A DNA stretch of 64,000 nt. It comes from Berkiella_A sp050252335 (GTDB taxonomy: Bacteria > Pseudomonadota > Gammaproteobacteria > Berkiellales > Berkiellaceae). Shown piece after piece: positions 45,300 to 54,685 of the stretch (position 1 is the stretch's first letter; each line of letters starts with the position of its first letter). A program made the translations under genes and the position numbers. The stretch lies in contig JBFWLB010000005.1 in the NCBI GenBank assembly GCA_050252335.1, positions 1 to 64,000 on the forward strand, written 5' to 3'. The notes beneath the pieces are model-generated. The model was not told the origin of the DNA. It did no database searches and saw only the letters and a program-made list of their open reading frames with translations.

Positions 45300-46589
45300 A
45301 TGGATAATCAACCCATGTCGACTATGAAGAAGTTAAGACCCTGGATTATATGGGGTTTAGCCGCATCCTTTTTCTTTTCACATTATGTAGCACGTGTGAC
45401 ACCAGGCATTATTGTCGACGACTTGAAATTGGCTTTCATTAATACAACAGAATTGGAAATCGGTTTTCTAGGTGCTGCCTTTTACTTACCCTACGTTATC
45501 ATGCAAATGCCTGTTGGCTACTTGGTTGATAAATTTGGCCCTCGACTATTGCTTACAGTGGCTGTCTTTCTATGTGGTATCAGTAGTTTACTCTTTGCCT
45601 CTGCCTCGATGTTTGAGATGGCTATCGCCTCTCGTATCGTTTTAGGTTTCTGCTCAGCAACTGCCTTTGTCGGCGCTTTGAAGCTCATTACAACGTGGTT
45701 TAAACCAAGCCAGCTAGCAATGATCGTCGGTATTACACAGGCATTAGGCATGGCGGGTGCCTCTGTTGGGAATGGTTTAGCCCCTTATCTTGTTAGTGCA
45801 GTGGGTTGGCGCTCTGCTTTCACTTGTTATAGTGTGGTATTTTTTATCTTATCTATACTTATTTTCACAATTGTTCGCAATCGCCCCAAACATAAAATCT
45901 CTGATACAAGCACATTAAACACAAGCAAATCACGACCTACAGCTCAAAAAGGTGCTTTTAAAAAAGTACTCTTAAGCAGATACACCTGGCTCAATGCCAT
46001 TTTTGCTGGCTTACTCTATGCGCCCAGTGATGTAATGGGTGAATTGTGGGGTAAACAATTTTTAAAAAATATACATCTCATCACAGATCACCAAGCTGAA
46101 ATTGCGGTTTCTTTACTCTTTGTCGGTTGGGCTGTCGGTGGTCCCATTGCAGGTTGGCTCGCCGATCATTTTGGAAGACGCCCCATCATGACGTTTTCTA
46201 GTCTTTGCAGTTTAATCATACTACCTCTTATTTTTTATTGCTCAAGCATTACCTTACCTTTATTATTCATTTTAACCTTCACTTTTGGGTTAACCAATAC
46301 AGGATTGATCGCCTCTTATACAGTTGCCGGTGAACTACATGACAAAGAGGTAGCAGGTTTCTCGATGGCCATTGCAAACATGTTCTCCGTATTACTGGGT
46401 GCCATGCTGATGCCACTCTTAGGCTGGTTAATAACCTATCACTCTCAAGCCCGAGTCATTGATGGATTGGTACAGTATTCTGCACAAGATTATCAAAAGG
46501 CAACATTGATATTACCTATTTGCGCATTGCTGGCTTTTGTATTGTCCTTTTTTATCAAAGAAACCTTAGTAAAAGAAAAGAGAAGTTAA
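45300..46589 (+). CDS. major facilitator superfamily transporter (paralogue of 1616-2953)
   Basis: 429-residue carrier with about 12 helices. Motifs WIIWGLAASFFFSHYVARVTPG and PVGYLVDKFGPRLLLTVAV parallel the carrier at 1616-2953 (WIICGLAAG..., RITPG, MDRYGPR), and both end YSAQDYQKATLILPI and YSADNYRAAMFILPI, so they are clear paralogues. Substrate unknown; related carriers in Legionellales import nutrients such as amino acids. Gene 46596-47894 follows after 6 bases, so the two are co-transcribed. The start at 45300 has a weak RBS; ATG at 45315 is an alternative. Confidence 0.88.
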   Translation: MDNQPMSTMKKLRPWIIWGLAASFFFSHYVARVTPGIIVDDLKLAFINTTELEIGFLGAAFYLPYVIMQMPVGYLVDKFGPRLLLTVAVFLCGISSLLFASASMFEMAIASRIVLGFCSATAFVGALKLITTWFKPSQLAMIVGITQALGMAGASVGNGLAPYLVSAVGWRSAFTCYSVVFFILSILIFTIVRNRPKHKISDTSTLNTSKSRPTAQKGAFKKVLLSRYTWLNAIFAGLLYAPSDVMGELWGKQFLKNIHLITDHQAEIAVSLLFVGWAVGGPIAGWLADHFGRRPIMTFSSLCSLIILPLIFYCSSITLPLLFILTFTFGLTNTGLIASYTVAGELHDKEVAGFSMAIANMFSVLLGAMLMPLLGWLITYHSQARVIDGLVQYSAQDYQKATLILPICALLAFVLSFFIKETLVKEKRS

Positions 46590-46595
46590 ATTAAT

Positions 46596-47894
46596 ATGTC
46601 ATCGGATAGCCAGCCCCAAGAACACAAACAACAATTAATGCTGATCAGCATCACAACGATTGGCACACTTTTAGAGTGGGCTGAATATACTTTCTATGGC
46701 TATCTTGCTCTAAAATTGTCTAGTCTCTTCTTTCCTGCGCAAGATGCGCTCATCGCAACCATTAAAACCTATGCTATTTTTGCGATAGGCTATGTAATGC
46801 GCCCACTCGGTGCAATACTCTTCGGTTATATCGGCGACCATTTTGGTAGAAAACCTGCACTTAGTATTTCAATGATATTAATGGGCTTAGCCACATTGAT
46901 GATTGGTTGCTTGCCTGTATATGCTGATTGGGGCATAGCAGCACCTCTTTGCTTACTCCTGTTAAGAATGTTGCAAGGTATTGCCGTCAGTGGTGAATTT
47001 AATGGGGCTGGTATTTTCTTAACAGAAAAAATCGGTTCAACAAACCCCTGTCTTGCTGGCAGTTGGGTGAGCAGTGCTGCTGCCTTTGGAATGGTATTGG
47101 GTGGCTTAGCGGCTTTTATCGTTAGTTTACCCTCCATGCCTGCGTGGGCCTGGCGTATACCTTTTATTATGGGAGGGCTGAGCTGCTTTGTGGGTCTTTG
47201 GTTACGTCAAGGAATTGCAGAATCAAGCGCATATTTAAAACAAAAGCACGCGCAGAAAACAATTACACTCTCTCTTTTACAATTATGTAAAACATACAAA
47301 AACAGCTTTTACTACGTTGCTGCAATTGCTGCATTTACGGGTATCTATGTTTATATTTTAAACATCTATATTGTTGCTTTTTTAACACAAAGTGTTGGAC
47401 TTCCCACACATCATGCAACATTTTTTGCAATATTTGGCGAAAGCACAGTATGCTTATTTATTCCCTTATTAGCATGGGTTGCAGATAAATGGCAGCCTGA
47501 AAAACAATACCAAGTCAGCCTACTCATGATTGCGGCAACCACGCCTCTGCTTTTCACCCTTATGCTAAGTGGCAATTACTTAAATATCGGCATAGCGATG
47601 CTATTCTATGGTCTTCTGAATGGTTTGATGTGTGGCCCTATTGTAAAATTATTAGTTGATAAATTCCCCATTAGAGTGCGTTACACAGGCATTTCCTTTG
47701 CTTGGAGTCTATCAGCAGCCGTTTTTTCTGGCACTGCACCCATGGTAGCGCAATACCTCAATAATACACAAAATTGGCAAATGGGTCCTGCTTACTATGT
47801 TTCATTCACCGCATTGATTGTATTTTTTATAATACAATTTACTAAAACAACCCATGTTTCTGAAGGATATACCTCACCCATTTTAAATAAATAA
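46596..47894 (+). CDS. MHS-family (ProP/ShiA-type) MFS transporter
   Basis: 432-residue proton symporter of the metabolite:H+ family. Signature loop GYIGDHFGRKPALSISM, RMLQGIAVSGEFNGAGIFL and WVADKWQPEKQ fit ProP/KgtP relatives, which carry compatible solutes, dicarboxylates or shikimate. Twelve helices. It starts 6 bases after the previous MFS gene with RBS AGAAG. Two different carriers in one operon suggest related substrates. Confidence 0.86.
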   Translation: MSSDSQPQEHKQQLMLISITTIGTLLEWAEYTFYGYLALKLSSLFFPAQDALIATIKTYAIFAIGYVMRPLGAILFGYIGDHFGRKPALSISMILMGLATLMIGCLPVYADWGIAAPLCLLLLRMLQGIAVSGEFNGAGIFLTEKIGSTNPCLAGSWVSSAAAFGMVLGGLAAFIVSLPSMPAWAWRIPFIMGGLSCFVGLWLRQGIAESSAYLKQKHAQKTITLSLLQLCKTYKNSFYYVAAIAAFTGIYVYILNIYIVAFLTQSVGLPTHHATFFAIFGESTVCLFIPLLAWVADKWQPEKQYQVSLLMIAATTPLLFTLMLSGNYLNIGIAMLFYGLLNGLMCGPIVKLLVDKFPIRVRYTGISFAWSLSAAVFSGTAPMVAQYLNNTQNWQMGPAYYVSFTALIVFFIIQFTKTTHVSEGYTSPILNK

Positions 47895-47974
47895 CTAACT
47901 ACTTAGCTTTTAAATACTATAAAAAGGCAGTTATACGGAGTGAGTAGTTACGAACACAATAGGGAAATAATATA

Positions 47975-49390
47975 ATGATCCATAAAAGTCTTTCTTTCTG
48001 CTGGCTTGCGCTGTTTACTTGCAACGTATCCGCAACAGCCACTAACAATATACAACCTAATCACGAAAATCTTCCCGCACAAATCTCACAATTTGTACAA
48101 GAAAAATTTCCAAATGCTCAAGTAGGTATTGTTATTCAATCTGCCAAAACAGGTGACATACTCTATCAGCAGCAAGCAGATCAATATTTCTATCCTGCAA
48201 GCAATACAAAATTATTTTTAGCAGCAGCGGCACTCAAAACCTTAGGAGAATCTTACCGATTTCAGACCAGATTGCTAAATGATGAAAAATCACTCTATAT
48301 ACAATTTCGCGGTGATCCTACTTTGCGTATGGAGGATATCAATCAGCTGATTGCAAAGTTAAAAGAAAATAAAATCGACACCCTTTATGGCGATGTCATT
48401 ATTGATGATAATACTTTCAGTGGCCCCGTTTATAGTCAAGGGTGGACTTGGGACTCCTTGCCTTGGTATTATTCAGCCCCTGTCAGCAGCATTATTATTA
48501 ATCAAAATAAAGCACAAGTTAAAATACAAGAAACAAAAATACTCAAAGAAGCGGTTCATTTTGAAGCTGCCAGCAGCTTTCCAAGTCTTAAAATCAAATC
48601 AAATGTAATAGGTGTCAATAAAGCAACTGCCGATACACATTGCCAACTTGACGTCTATCAAAATGCTAATGAAGTAGATATTTCTGGCTGTTGGTCCATT
48701 GAAAAAACCCCACTTACTTTAGAACTCTCACTGCAAGATACACGCTTACTTGCAAAGCAAGCGGTTCAACACGCACTCGAAACAAATAAAATCGAATTAA
48801 AAGGCGATATTCATTTTGGAAAAATCTCTGAGAACGCAAAAGTGATTGCTGTACATGCATCACAACCTTTATCTCAACTTTTAAAACCTGTATTAAGTGA
48901 TTCCAATAATATTGTTAGCGATGCAATTACCAAAACACTCGGGCTTGCGCGTTCTAATCAAGGCAGTTTTCAAGAAGGCGTTAATGCGATCAAAGCAACG
49001 CTCAGCGAATCGTTTAATTTACCAGCAGAGCAATATCGACTCTTTGATGGCTCTGGGATTTCGCGCTATACCCTTATTAGCCCTACATTCATTTCTGAAT
49101 TACTCTATCAAATGCAAAAAGATCCTACTTTTTCCGCTTTTGAAAATGCACTCAGTCATGCTGCAGAAAATGGCAGCTTAGCATTCCGAATGAAAGCGCC
49201 AACCTTGAAAAATAAAATAGCTGCCAAAACAGGTACCGCAATGGGAACCTCTGCTTTATCGGGCTATTTAGAGGCTAAAAGTGGTGAGAAATATATTTTT
49301 AGTATTGTGATCAATCAATCTTTAGAAAAAAGTGAAAATTTAAAACTGGCTGAAGACAAATTATGTGAATTATTGTTTGAAGCATTATAA
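47975..49390 (+). CDS. dacB: D-alanyl-D-alanine carboxypeptidase/endopeptidase (PBP4)
   Basis: 471-residue periplasmic penicillin-binding protein of peptidase family S13. Signal peptide (about 1-22, ending VSATA). Catalytic triad motifs: SxxK in PASNTKLFLAA (Ser about 76), SxN in LSDSNNIVSDAI and KTG in IAAKTGTAMGTSAL. A large insertion between SxxK and SxN (about 110-300) marks class C low-mass PBPs. It cuts the terminal D-Ala and peptide crosslinks in peptidoglycan. RBS AGGGAAA precedes the ATG. It follows the MFS pair by 80 bases and may share its transcript. Confidence 0.93.
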   Translation: MIHKSLSFCWLALFTCNVSATATNNIQPNHENLPAQISQFVQEKFPNAQVGIVIQSAKTGDILYQQQADQYFYPASNTKLFLAAAALKTLGESYRFQTRLLNDEKSLYIQFRGDPTLRMEDINQLIAKLKENKIDTLYGDVIIDDNTFSGPVYSQGWTWDSLPWYYSAPVSSIIINQNKAQVKIQETKILKEAVHFEAASSFPSLKIKSNVIGVNKATADTHCQLDVYQNANEVDISGCWSIEKTPLTLELSLQDTRLLAKQAVQHALETNKIELKGDIHFGKISENAKVIAVHASQPLSQLLKPVLSDSNNIVSDAITKTLGLARSNQGSFQEGVNAIKATLSESFNLPAEQYRLFDGSGISRYTLISPTFISELLYQMQKDPTFSAFENALSHAAENGSLAFRMKAPTLKNKIAAKTGTAMGTSALSGYLEAKSGEKYIFSIVINQSLEKSENLKLAEDKLCELLFEAL

Positions 49391-49401
49391 ATCAGTTTGT
49401 C

Positions 49402-49439
49402 TTTCTTGATAGGGGCGACTTCTCGCTCCTATCAAGAAA
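49402..49439. terminator. hairpin after dacB
   Basis: 17-base arms with one G/A difference (TTTCTTGATAGGGGCGA and complement of TTTCTTGATAGGAGCGA), loop CTTC. A-tracts close the stem on one side; no long T-run. Probable dacB terminator. Confidence 0.6.
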
Positions 49440-49467
49440 AATAGAAAAATATAGAAGCGAGAGAAAA

Positions 49468-49493
49468 GCATTAAGCTGCACGCAGCTTAATGC
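49468..49493. terminator. second hairpin in the convergent gap
   Basis: Perfect 12-base arms GCATTAAGCTGC / GCAGCTTAATGC with loop AC, followed on plus by GATACTTTT and on minus by TTTTCTC. Likely terminator for the ankyrin remnant on the minus strand. Confidence 0.55.
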
Positions 49494-49521
49494 GATACTT
49501 TTCTGAGCAACTGAAAACAAA

Positions 49522-50031
49522 TCACCTGTAGCTATTTCTGCTGCGTCTATCTAGGTTATTGAAATCTTCACTGCGCTGATATGCAAAGTTTTCTCGAGCT
49601 TGAGCACGATAGCCATTTTGACTTAAAATGCGATTGACCTCTGGAAACCCTATTTTCAAAAATTTTCTTTTATCTTCAATTAAGATCTCTGCTGGTTCGT
49701 GCCATTCATTTCTAAACACAGTCTTTAAATCCAAGATAAAACGTCTTATCCATTTATGATTCCCTGAATTGGCTGCTTGATGCAAACAGTTATAGCCATA
49801 TCGATTTTTATTCATTAAATTATCTTCGTAAACTTCTGGGTATTGCGACAAAAGCTCAAGCACCAAATACACATTGGCCTCTTTCCCTGATACTAAAGCC
49901 TGTTGCAGTGGCATAAAGCCATCTTGAGTGCGAGCTGATAGATTGGATTCTAATATCGCAGGATGTTTTTTTAACAGCACAAGCACCAAACGCACATTAG
50001 CATTGCTTTCTGATTTTAACGCGACTTGTAA
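49522..50031 (-). pseudogene. 5'-truncated ankyrin-repeat gene remnant
   Basis: An open frame of 170 codons with no ATG near its start; a TAA (50032-50034) closes it immediately upstream of LQVALKSESNANVRLVLVLL. That segment and LQQALVSGKEANVYLVLELL, about 35 residues later, are two ankyrin-type units of the same pattern, so the protein should continue upstream. A GTG at 49995 could start a 157-residue product, but it lies mid-repeat and has no RBS. A third unit (GYNCLHQAANSGNHKWI) follows, then a basic tail. I read it as the 3' end of a broken ankyrin gene; a functional short product cannot be excluded. Confidence 0.65.
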
Positions 50032-50134
50032 TTAGGATATGGCTCTTTTCATTTGGGTGGTAACGCACAAAAAACTGCCATTCATTGAACTCTTTACTTA
50101 AAACACAGCTCCAATAATTAGTCAGTGATTCAAA

Positions 50135-51940
50135 ATGAAAAATAACGAAATAAGTGTATATATGCCAGATTTTATTAAAATTACAATCTCCAATAAAGAC
50201 GGACAATTTCAGATAAATGATGGCTCAAATACAGTGTTGAAAAGAACCATCTTTGAACATGATAAAAGTCATTTTCTCGATCTTTATTGTGAAATACACC
50301 ACCAAGCAAGCAGCCATCCCGATGCAATTATTCATATAGAATATGTGGGTGGCATGCAAAACAAGCATTTCGATTTGCAAAATCTGATCCATGTTTTCTA
50401 TAAATATCCTCATTTACTACCAATGAATGTAAGGCTAAGCTTTTCTGATGGCACGTATGAAAAAAATCCCACTCCTTTTAATATCGCGATCTACGGTACA
50501 GGCGGAATTGATATCGTCCCTGTAACAACAGCCCAAAATTTATTCGCAATGCTTGATAATAGAAACTGTGCATACAAACTCTATACATTAAATCATGAGA
50601 ATATTGCTTTAACCCGAACAGAAATCATCCCCTCAAAAAATATATCTCTTTATAAAAATCAATCTGTGCCTATTCGAGACAGGATGGGACAGCCACAGCA
50701 TTTTGTGCCAAACGAATTAATCACTTGGGCATCCAGAAACAATCCCAACAAGGATTCACGTATCATTTTACATATGCAAACTGCGATGAACCCACCTCAT
50801 CCAGGGCACATACAAATGCTACTCATTATTGCCAAAGCAATTGCCAAAAGAGAAGCACAAAGTGGTCACAGTGTTGATCTAATGATTGTTGCGGAGCTTG
50901 CACCTGAATGGTATTTACAATGTAAGACCGCTCAAGCGAATAATGTGCTAAAAGAACCGCTTTCCCTTGAATCTCGTAAAAAATTGATGCAATATTTGGG
51001 AGATGAACTCATCCAAGCACAAGTTACACTCTTTAAACAAGAAAATGCTGATTTAATAGATATCCAGTTCTTAGTCAACCCTGACAGGATTATTTTTGAC
51101 CATCCTGACAGAATACAACAAATACAACAAACTCTCAGAAACAAGGGCACAACAGTATATTCGGTGCAAGGCATTGACTCATCTGCATGGACTTATGAAC
51201 AATTAAAAAAATCCAGTTTCTTATATCTCAGCCATAGCAATAATTTTTCACAAGAAATCACACAAGCAGAAGAAAACAACGCTGAAATAAATATTTTTCA
51301 AGCAATGATTGAATTTAGTCATGAATTAAAAATATTTAGCCCCAATAAATTGTTGATGCTCAAAGATCCAAGCATTGTAGATTTTATGAATGAATGCACC
51401 CCGCTCTATGCTGATTTTTTATTGAAAAAATTAGAAAATAAAATTTCTAAAGCAGTATTTACAGAAGCCGACATCCCAGATCCAGACAGAAACGCAGAAA
51501 AAGAATTTTGCTTAGGTAAAAAGACTGAAGAAGCACGACCTATTGCCTATGATGATTTAATACCTGCTATGCAAGTATTGTTGTTAGAACGACTGAGTAA
51601 ACATATAGCTCAAATTGATGCTAAAATGGCAAGGGGAAAAATAGATATTGACTCTATAGATATAGACACAAAAACCATCCATGCGCTTCGTCAATATCTT
51701 TTAATACACAAGCAAAATAAAACTGAAAGCACTGTATTTAAAGATTTTTTAAAGCAAATCAATCAAAAATTAAAAATTATCATTGAGAGGTCAACATCTA
51801 GCGCTGCTAAAAATATGTTGAGCAAAAAACTGAATAGAGATCCTTTTTTGTATGTGCTTTTATCTGGAAACAATGACCCAGATCTCAGTCCTAATCATAC
51901 TGAAAAAATAAACACTTATCAAAAAAGAAAGAATAGATAA
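50135..51940 (+). CDS. 601-aa protein with nucleotidylyltransferase (NadD/NMNAT-type) signature
   Basis: No signal peptide or membrane helix. Residues about 1-195 are of unrecognised type. About 205-370 carries an ordered set typical of the HxGH nucleotidylyltransferase superfamily: MNPPHPGHIQMLLIIAKAIA (HxGH at 222-225), then LDLMIVAE-like strand DLMIVAELAP, LSLESRKKLMQYL (Arg281) and VYSVQGIDSSAW (GxD at 346-348, Trp352), matching G-x-D-S and Trp of NadD/NMNAT. The usual ISSTxxR near the end is not evident; FLYLSHSNN occupies that strand. Residues about 380-601 are helical and charged. It is far longer than NadD (about 210) and has no housekeeping context, so a secreted or niche function is possible. 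The start ATG has a weak RBS; ATG at 50162 is an alternative. Confident gene; fold by motif. Confidence 0.75.
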   Translation: MKNNEISVYMPDFIKITISNKDGQFQINDGSNTVLKRTIFEHDKSHFLDLYCEIHHQASSHPDAIIHIEYVGGMQNKHFDLQNLIHVFYKYPHLLPMNVRLSFSDGTYEKNPTPFNIAIYGTGGIDIVPVTTAQNLFAMLDNRNCAYKLYTLNHENIALTRTEIIPSKNISLYKNQSVPIRDRMGQPQHFVPNELITWASRNNPNKDSRIILHMQTAMNPPHPGHIQMLLIIAKAIAKREAQSGHSVDLMIVAELAPEWYLQCKTAQANNVLKEPLSLESRKKLMQYLGDELIQAQVTLFKQENADLIDIQFLVNPDRIIFDHPDRIQQIQQTLRNKGTTVYSVQGIDSSAWTYEQLKKSSFLYLSHSNNFSQEITQAEENNAEINIFQAMIEFSHELKIFSPNKLLMLKDPSIVDFMNECTPLYADFLLKKLENKISKAVFTEADIPDPDRNAEKEFCLGKKTEEARPIAYDDLIPAMQVLLLERLSKHIAQIDAKMARGKIDIDSIDIDTKTIHALRQYLLIHKQNKTESTVFKDFLKQINQKLKIIIERSTSSAAKNMLSKKLNRDPFLYVLLSGNNDPDLSPNHTEKINTYQKRKNR

Positions 51941-52049
51941 CCTTTAAAAGTACTTATTATAAACTAGACTGAATAATACCTATCTGTCTTTCTGTATCTC
52001 TGTAGGCGCAAGCTATTTATAATTTCAACACATTATTTGTGAGGGTACT

Positions 52050-54620
52050 ATGTCAAGTCAAGGGCCAGCTATTACTTCTCCTATGGATTTACTCATTGCC
52101 ATCAATAAAAAATTGGAAGAAAGCGGTAAAAATATAAAAGATATTATCGATGGGGACAGAAGACGCTTCTTTAATGAAACCATTAAAAATTTAGAGGGCG
52201 ATAAAGATAAAAACAATCCTACAGCATTACAGAATGTATTCAAAGTTGAATTTTTACCGCATTGTCCTGGCGCCAATGATTTAGAAAATTTATTAAAAGA
52301 AATATCACCCACGCTCTTGCCAATGACAGAAGAGAATGCAAAAAAAATTGATGCGGTCTTTGAAAAGATAGATAAAGGATTAAAATCAGATCCTAAATGG
52401 AATGAATTTTGGACGGATATTGCAAAGAAACATAATATTTCTCCAGAAGAGTTATCAAGAATTCAAGAGACTGTCGTCAGCTCTTATCGTTTTAAAATGC
52501 TGCAATATGTTTCTATAAAAATGATGAACGAAAAAACAATAACAACGAGCCAAAGCAGAGATATTAATAATCTTTTACAAGCCATTAATGGTTCACGTTT
52601 AAATCAAAAATTAGGTAGTACGGATCAGCCAATCTTTCAGGCAACAATTGATTATTTACAAAATAATTATTTGTTAAATTTTGTCTCAGATATTAATAGA
52701 GCAATGGCTGTTGCCCAAAAAGAACTAGCATCCGGACGTTCTATTGAAGATGTAAGAAAAAACATCAATGAAGCACGAGAAAAAATATTTGCAGAACGAC
52801 TTCCCGCCAACAAATTTGCTCAATTAGTTGGTGTGGAAATAGCAAGGAGTTTATATGATCAACTGCTACCAACAGATAGTATCCTTGAACGCATACAAGA
52901 TTACCACTCAAAAAGTACAGAATTAGGTTTTGATATAGACAGTCATGCCAGTCTAGCAAAGCAATTTTATGATAGTCTAGGCGGCTCAGCACCTAAAGAA
53001 GAAAAAGATATATGCTCAACTTATATTGAGCAACTTAAAAGTTTCTCTTATTTTCGAGAAGAGAGAGTTTCAAGCGATAATGATATTCTGAGAAAAACAA
53101 AACTAGAAGACTATGAAACAGCAAAGAAAGAATTCCTAATGCTCGTTTCAGAAAAAATGTTTAAAGCTGCAAAGGATGGTGAGCTTGATAGTTTTGTCAT
53201 AGGTCTTGCAATGAATATCGTTCCTCTCGATACAAAAAAAGAAGACAAAACACTTCTCGACATTATTAAAGAGACAGGAAAACTATCTGAATTGCAAGAT
53301 CTTGTTGCTGAAAAAATGTTTGCTACTGCAGAAAATGGTGATTTTGAGGCACTAAAATCTTACTTATCTCAAAATATCGCGCAACCAACAGCAAGAAAAG
53401 AAGGTAAAACACCACTGGAAATTGCACAAAATTCTGGAAAATTCACTGATGCTCAAATGGATGCACTTATTAAAGCATCTAGTAAAGAAGTGCAAGCTGA
53501 GTATAATCTAGATAGAGATCAACAGAACGATATCTTAAAAACCTTTGCTAAAAATGTGTATGCTGGGGAATACTTCCCCTTTGCTGACGATCTTAAAAAA
53601 ATGGAAGCACTCGAAGCTGCTTATAAAAAAGATCCTTCTGAAAGTAATTTGAATGCTTTAAAAGATATAACGCTCACAATTTCTCAAAATTATTTTCCTA
53701 AAAGCGACGGATCTATTGGGGCTGATTTTGATGCTGTTGTACCTCTTAATCTTTCAGGATTAGGAACGCCAGAATCACTGATAAGTGCAGGAGAAAAAGC
53801 TGTTTCAAACACAGAAAATACAACAAGAGAAAACTTAACCCCTGAAAAAATAAAAGAAATGCTAAAAATATTTCAAGATATTCGCAGAGATTATAGCATT
53901 TATCAAAGCTCTGGCATGGATTCCTCTCTTAGTAATCCTACCGCACAGGAAATCATTCGAAGTGCTTATCCATTACATGAGTACCTGAAAACAGATCTTA
54001 AAAAATCTGGCTCTATTAATGAAAATATGCTGCAAGACAAGTTATTCCCTATTTTATTAGATAAATGCGATTTAAATCAGAAAAATAAAGAAGGATTTAC
54101 TCCTTTACAGCTTGCAGACAGCAAAGAAAAAATAGACGCACTACTAAAAGCTGGCGCAAAGACGACACATTATGAGCGATCCTTTGGTACACGCCTGGGT
54201 GATACTTTGAAGGGACTATTTTCAGGCAAAGGTCTGACACAATGGAGCGCGGCACCAGAACGCAGTTTCTCTGAAATCAATAATATAAATGGCACTATTA
54301 AGCATGAAACTATACTCAAAGAGAGCAAAAATAATGTTGAAATTTATAAAATTCAAGAAAAAGATAAAGCTCAAGCTGAATTATCTTCTGAGTTACTAGA
54401 TAGGGCAAGCAGAATAACAGAACCTACTATTTCTCGACTAGAGTCTTCTGAACCACAAGCTGGGTTAGAGCAACGCGCTTCTTCATTAACAGTTTCTTAC
54501 TCTGAAGGCTCCAAAGCCACTATATCAGAAGTCGTTGGAAAAGGAAAAGACATGGAAATAGAAAGCCCAGAGCTTGAGGAGCAAGAAGCGGCTAGAAGTA
54601 GCTCTTTTGGTCATAAATAA
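52050..54620 (+). CDS. 856-aa ankyrin-type protein, candidate secreted effector
   Basis: Soluble, highly charged and largely helical. Weak ankyrin-type units occur at about 368-412 (MFKAAKDGELDSFVIGLAMN), 422-468 (MFATAENGDFEALKSYLSQN then KEGKTPLEIAQNSGK) and 670-705 (NKEGFTPLQLADSKEKIDAL). The first two begin identically in design and may be a tandem duplication. The last 30 residues contain MEIESPELEEQEAARSSS, a Glu-rich block followed by small residues, like the E-block of many Dot/Icm substrates. The function of the rest is unknown. RBS GAGGG lies before the ATG. It is next to the 601-aa gene on the same strand with a 109-base gap. Effector status is inference. Confidence 0.78.
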   Translation: MSSQGPAITSPMDLLIAINKKLEESGKNIKDIIDGDRRRFFNETIKNLEGDKDKNNPTALQNVFKVEFLPHCPGANDLENLLKEISPTLLPMTEENAKKIDAVFEKIDKGLKSDPKWNEFWTDIAKKHNISPEELSRIQETVVSSYRFKMLQYVSIKMMNEKTITTSQSRDINNLLQAINGSRLNQKLGSTDQPIFQATIDYLQNNYLLNFVSDINRAMAVAQKELASGRSIEDVRKNINEAREKIFAERLPANKFAQLVGVEIARSLYDQLLPTDSILERIQDYHSKSTELGFDIDSHASLAKQFYDSLGGSAPKEEKDICSTYIEQLKSFSYFREERVSSDNDILRKTKLEDYETAKKEFLMLVSEKMFKAAKDGELDSFVIGLAMNIVPLDTKKEDKTLLDIIKETGKLSELQDLVAEKMFATAENGDFEALKSYLSQNIAQPTARKEGKTPLEIAQNSGKFTDAQMDALIKASSKEVQAEYNLDRDQQNDILKTFAKNVYAGEYFPFADDLKKMEALEAAYKKDPSESNLNALKDITLTISQNYFPKSDGSIGADFDAVVPLNLSGLGTPESLISAGEKAVSNTENTTRENLTPEKIKEMLKIFQDIRRDYSIYQSSGMDSSLSNPTAQEIIRSAYPLHEYLKTDLKKSGSINENMLQDKLFPILLDKCDLNQKNKEGFTPLQLADSKEKIDALLKAGAKTTHYERSFGTRLGDTLKGLFSGKGLTQWSAAPERSFSEINNINGTIKHETILKESKNNVEIYKIQEKDKAQAELSSELLDRASRITEPTISRLESSEPQAGLEQRASSLTVSYSEGSKATISEVVGKGKDMEIESPELEEQEAARSSSFGHK

Positions 54621-54645
54621 ATGAAGCTGATGCTTCCTATCAATA

Positions 54646-54679
54646 AATGTGCCATGTTTCAGTAAAATCATGGCACATT
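54646..54679. terminator. hairpin between convergent genes
   Basis: AATGTGCCATG at 54646-54656 and its complement at 54669-54679, loop of 12. No clear T-run, so termination is likely but weakly supported. Confidence 0.45.
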
Positions 54680-54685
54680 AAATCC

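Noticed and set aside
49997..50206. 69-aa open frame upstream of the ankyrin remnant
   Set aside because: It is in another frame, not ankyrin-like, and overlaps the start of the opposite-strand 601-aa gene; no evidence of function.
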